Shown here in pieces: positions 61,328-64,000 of a stretch of 64,000 bases of DNA. This DNA comes from Phaeocystidibacter sp965659725 (GTDB lineage: Bacteria; Bacteroidota; Bacteroidia; Flavobacteriales; Schleiferiaceae), in the NCBI GenBank assembly GCA_965659725.1, contig CBFHXG010000005.1:31070-95069 (forward strand). The letters run 5' to 3'. Under the pieces are notes generated by a model that worked only from the letters and a program-made list of their open reading frames with translations, ran no database searches and was not told where the DNA came from. The translations under genes were made by a program, and so were the position numbers. Each line of letters opens with the position of its first letter. The stretch's first letter is position 1.

Positions 61328-61335
61328 CAAAGGTA
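61328..61335 (-). promoter_or_regulatory. -7 box (TACCTTTG) of the PLP-enzyme gene
   Basis: An exact TAnnTTTG match 26 nt before the ATG at 61301. Confidence 0.6.
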
Positions 61336-61421
61336 TAAATCTAAACGGGTCAGGTCGTGGGATGTTTAGAATATAGTCGCAGGTCTCTACTCTTTAGTCG
61401 CTCGAAGTGTGCGAGATGCTA

Positions 61422-61940
61422 CTACTCCAGCTCCTGGGGGCAATCGTGATCGATGCGGATCATTTTGGAGGTGTCGAATCCCTTGGAACGAGCTTTCGCT
61501 TTGAGTTCGGAAATGATGCACTCTTCGAGGGTCTTATCACGAGAAAGGATCCAGAGGTAGTCTCTGCTTGGCGAGCCTACAAGCACATATTGATAGTCTG
61601 GGTCGAGGGCTAGAATGAAGTAGTCTCCGTAGAAAGGCCAGAAGAAGGACACTTTGATCTCACCCGGTTTGGAGGTGTCTCTCCGCACCGCCTTGCCAGT
61701 TACCTTTTCCCATCCGTCTTTTCCGTAGCCGAAATTCTCAACCTGTATATCACCATCCTCCCTGATGGAATACACAGCTTGCACGCACTGCAATCCCTCT
61801 TCAAAGGAATTGGGCAATCGCTCGATCTCATACCACGCTCCAGCGTATTTATCGATGTCAACCTCCTCAACCGTAGCCAGTGGTTTATTAGAAGAACAAG
61901 CTGCCAGAAGCAAGAAGGGGATGAGGTGATAAAAGCGCAT
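61422..61940 (-). CDS. Lipocalin-family lipoprotein (Blc-like)
   Basis: A 172-residue outer-membrane-type lipoprotein (lipobox LAAC, Cys15). The lipocalin motif GAWYEIERLPNSFEEGLQCV (GxW) is at ~31-50. The YVLVGSPSRDYLWILSRDKT segment follows. Bacterial lipocalins bind lysophospholipids or fatty acids at the membrane. Standard length. Confidence 0.9.
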   Translation of the reverse strand: MRFYHLIPFLLLAACSSNKPLATVEEVDIDKYAGAWYEIERLPNSFEEGLQCVQAVYSIREDGDIQVENFGYGKDGWEKVTGKAVRRDTSKPGEIKVSFFWPFYGDYFILALDPDYQYVLVGSPSRDYLWILSRDKTLEECIISELKAKARSKGFDTSKMIRIDHDCPQELE

Positions 61941-62042
61941 ATGTTTCTATTTATTGGTCACTTGAGGTCTAAAGAAGACCCGCGACTATTGGACCATAGA
62001 AATTACAAATAATTCCACACTTCTTTAGCCTGAGGTTCCCCT

Positions 62043-62050
62043 TATCTTTG
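62043..62050 (+). promoter_or_regulatory. -7 box (TATCTTTG) of the ArsC-like gene
   Basis: An exact TAnnTTTG match 15 nt before ATG 62066. It overlaps the upstream TTG at 62048, arguing against that start. Confidence 0.6.
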
Positions 62051-62065
62051 TACAAAATTTCAGCT

Positions 62066-62419
62066 ATGCGTAAGGTCATTTTTCACTTGCCAACCTGCTC
62101 TACTTGTCAGCGGTTATTAAGCGAATGGAACACGGAAGGGGCAGTTCTTCGTGATATCCGCAATGAACCGATCACCGAGGATGAGATCGATGAAATGGCT
62201 CGTTTGGCGGGTAGCTATGAAGCCCTTTTTTCACGTCGAGCCATGAAGTATCGTTCGATGGGTTTGAATGAAATGGACCTTACCGAGGCCGATTACAAGA
62301 AGTACATCCTTCAGGAAGACACCTTCTTAAAGCGACCAGTGGCTATTGTTGGGGACGACATCTTCGTCGGCTCAGCCAAGAAGGATGCCGCAGCTGCAGG
62401 AGAGGCTCTATCTCGATGA
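62066..62419 (+). CDS. ArsC/Spx-family thiol reductase-like protein
   Basis: 117 residues from ATG 62066. The thioredoxin-like fold has a redox CSTC (Cys11-Cys14) in HLPTCSTCQRLLSEWN. ArsC landmarks also include RAMKYRSMGL and LKRPVAIVGDDIFVG. It may reduce arsenate or act as a Spx-like regulator; the CXXC with downstream Arg favours the reductase family. The stop overlaps the EamA gene by 4 nt (ATGA). Confidence 0.88.
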   Translation: MRKVIFHLPTCSTCQRLLSEWNTEGAVLRDIRNEPITEDEIDEMARLAGSYEALFSRRAMKYRSMGLNEMDLTEADYKKYILQEDTFLKRPVAIVGDDIFVGSAKKDAAAAGEALSR

Positions 62420-63309
62420 AAGCGGCAACGCGCAATGCCCATATTGCCTTATTGGCGGTAGCCCTTATCTATGGGGCGAACTACATCATTGCCAAGAATG
62501 TGATGAATGGCTTCCTTGAGCCTCGGGGGTTTATCCTTACTCGGGCCATTGGAGCAACTATACTCTTTTGGATCTTCCACAGATCGTCTAAGAAGGTGAA
62601 GATCCAAAGAAGCGACTTCCCTCGTTTTGCCTTGGCCGGACTCTTTGGTGTGGCGCTTAATCAGATCATGTTCTTCGAAGGCTTGGTGCGAACCACTCCG
62701 ATCAATGCCTCGATCATCATGACGATCAACCCGATCTTGGTATTGGTGTTATCGGCCATCATCTTGAAGGAGTCACTGGGTTGTTTGAAGATCATCGGCA
62801 TACTATTGGGGGCCTCTGGTGCCGTTTGGCTAATATCGGGTAGGGGAAATGTTGATCTTCTCTCCAATGAAACTTCGCTGGGGAATCTTTTGATATTAGT
62901 AAATGCTACCTCCTATGGCCTCTATTTGATCACGGTGAAGCCCTTGATGGCCAAGTACCCACCGATCCAGGTTATCAAATGGGTGTTTATGATCGGAACG
63001 CTTTACGTGCTTCCTTTTGGATTCGATCAATTGGTGAATGCTCCGTTTGAAACATGGACAACCCGCGTGTATTTGGAGGTGGCCTATGTGGTGGTATTTA
63101 CTACTTTCTTGGCCTATCTCTTCAATGTATATGCGCTGAAAACGGTGAGTAGCACTACGGTATCAGCCTATATCTACCTTCAGCCTGTGGTGGCTACCAT
63201 TGCCAGTGTGTGGATCGGGGTCGATCAACTGGGTTGGCGACAAGGCGGTGCGGCTGCCTTGATCTTCATTGGAGTTTATTTGGCCAATTTCTTCAAGAGG
63301 AAGGGCTAG
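62416..63309 (+). CDS. EamA/DMT-family metabolite exporter
   Basis: A 297-residue membrane transporter with ten predicted TM helices in two EamA repeats (LIYGANYIIAKNVMNG and FEGLVRTTPINASIIMTINP in repeat 1; NATSYGLYLI and YIYLQPVVATIASVWIGVDQ in repeat 2). It probably exports amino acids or other small metabolites. Translationally coupled to the ArsC-like gene. Confidence 0.9.
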   Translation: MKAATRNAHIALLAVALIYGANYIIAKNVMNGFLEPRGFILTRAIGATILFWIFHRSSKKVKIQRSDFPRFALAGLFGVALNQIMFFEGLVRTTPINASIIMTINPILVLVLSAIILKESLGCLKIIGILLGASGAVWLISGRGNVDLLSNETSLGNLLILVNATSYGLYLITVKPLMAKYPPIQVIKWVFMIGTLYVLPFGFDQLVNAPFETWTTRVYLEVAYVVVFTTFLAYLFNVYALKTVSSTTVSAYIYLQPVVATIASVWIGVDQLGWRQGGAAALIFIGVYLANFFKRKG

Positions 63310-63361
63310 ATGCTGTTTGGAGCAATCGCTAATTGCTTACCTTCGGAGTAACTCACTTCTC

Positions 63362-63982
63362 ATGTATCCTACTCGCGTTCCATCATTATTACAATTGCCA
63401 TTGGGCACGCTAACATGGCGAATCCCAGACGCTAAAAAGGAGGTGTATCTCACCTTTGACGATGGTCCTACACCAGAGATCACCGATGCAGTACTCAAGA
63501 TCTTAGAGGAGAATAGGGCTAAGGCTACTTTCTTTGGGATCGGTAAGAATGTGGAACAGCACCCTGAGATCTGGGAGAGGGTTAAGGCCGCGGGTCACGC
63601 GATCGGTCACCACTCCTATTCCCATATGAACGGCTGGAAGGTCCCTCGAGAGGCCTACTTCGAAGATGTGAAAAAAGCCGCTGAAATCATTGATAGTCCG
63701 CTTTTCCGCCCACCATACGGTCGCATCTCACCCCGCAAGGCCAAGTCGCTCAGCAAGTCCTACCGCATTATCATGTGGAGTATTATTTCGGGAGATTTCG
63801 ATCAAAGCATCGACTCTGCCCAGTGCACGAAGAATGTGATCAAGAACTTGCGTCCGGGTGACATAGTGGTGTTTCACGATAGTGTAAAGGCCTGGCCGAG
63901 GTTGAAGGACACGTTACCAACGGTCTTGAGATTTATAAGAATGAAGGGTTGGGTGGCGAAGGCCCTGAGTGGGAGAAGGTGA
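63362..63982 (+). CDS. Polysaccharide deacetylase family protein
   Basis: 206 residues from ATG 63362. It has an NodB-homology domain: TFDDGPTP (catalytic and metal Asp, 31-38), metal-binding HSYSH (84-88) and FRPPYGR (~119-125). VVFHDS is near the C-terminus. It de-N-acetylates chitooligosaccharides, peptidoglycan or surface glycans. No export signal is obvious. The long open frame from 63269 overlaps the EamA gene and is rejected. The gene ends just inside the window. Confidence 0.9.
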   Translation: MYPTRVPSLLQLPLGTLTWRIPDAKKEVYLTFDDGPTPEITDAVLKILEENRAKATFFGIGKNVEQHPEIWERVKAAGHAIGHHSYSHMNGWKVPREAYFEDVKKAAEIIDSPLFRPPYGRISPRKAKSLSKSYRIIMWSIISGDFDQSIDSAQCTKNVIKNLRPGDIVVFHDSVKAWPRLKDTLPTVLRFIRMKGWVAKALSGRR

Positions 63983-64000
63983 GAAAGGGGGAAGGTGAGA

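Noticed and set aside
63269..63361. Upstream extension of the polysaccharide deacetylase
   Set aside because: The added residues lie inside the EamA gene in another frame and have no signal-peptide character.

Overview
The window comes from a Bacteroidota chromosome, most likely a marine Flavobacteriales lineage. This is inferred from four features: several large secreted proteins with the gliding-motility/T9SS C-terminal domain, signal peptides ending in A-Q, TAnnTTTG -7 promoter boxes just upstream of genes, and conserved neighbourhoods such as asnS-rpoN and rpmF-fabH-accB-accC. Genes are tightly packed on both strands. I see no tRNA, rRNA, CRISPR array, prophage or IS transposase.

Region by region. 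0-2.3 kb: a MarR-controlled RND efflux operon (minus strand) whose pump gene runs off the left edge. 2.3-9.6 kb: a DEAD-box RNA helicase, two tandem micro-ORFs, a DUF4382 lipoprotein and two tandem paralogous T9SS surface proteins. 9.8-13.3 kb: asnS-rpoN-PAP2-like operon. 13.5-20.2 kb: a complete TetR-TolC-adaptor-RND pump operon (plus strand), closed by a strong terminator. 20.3-20.9 kb: non-coding, with the first copy of a GC-rich inverted-repeat element. 20.9-24.5 kb: a GT39-type glycosyltransferase, a Spy/CpxP-like protein, a PlsC acyltransferase and gatC, separated by GATC-rich palindromic repeats. 24.5-28.5 kb: Lrp regulator with a divergent PLP sulfur-amino-acid enzyme, a TraB/GumN protein, and an ECF sigma factor with a four-TM partner. 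28.5-38.8 kb: mostly minus strand, with a beta-barrel-like protein, a putative class 1 isoprenoid-synthase-fold protein, a ligase-associated DEXH helicase, an FMN reductase, DUF2490, a serine hydrolase, GNAT, thiL and a T9SS protein with an interrupted frame. 38.9-41.9 kb: gdhA, the second copy of the repeat element, a decayed secreted-protein gene and a lipoprotein. 41.9-48.3 kb: an AddB-like nuclease, a small secreted protein, ribE and a third gliding-domain protein. 48.5-54.9 kb: housekeeping run of M17 aminopeptidase, pdxA, DUF177, rpmF, fabH, accB and accC. 54.9-64 kb: an XRE regulator, a short Dxs, trpS, lipoproteins, an SDR, a TrkA-like RCK protein, a second Cys/Met PLP enzyme, lipocalin, ArsC-like, EamA and a polysaccharide deacetylase.

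The most unusual signals are these. (1) A ~187-bp dispersed element in two inverted copies, with near-identical GC-rich terminal arms and a conserved core. (2) A T9SS protein whose signal peptide is one frame away from its body, with a perfect Shine-Dalgarno sequence at the junction. (3) A cluster of GATC-rich intergenic repeats. (4) A Dxs lacking the usual KGxGY...H segment. (5) A cryptic isoprenoid-synthase-like protein. (6) -7 boxes only 4-8 nt from start codons, implying leaderless mRNAs. No single wholly new multi-gene system is evident; the repeat element is the best candidate for something undescribed.
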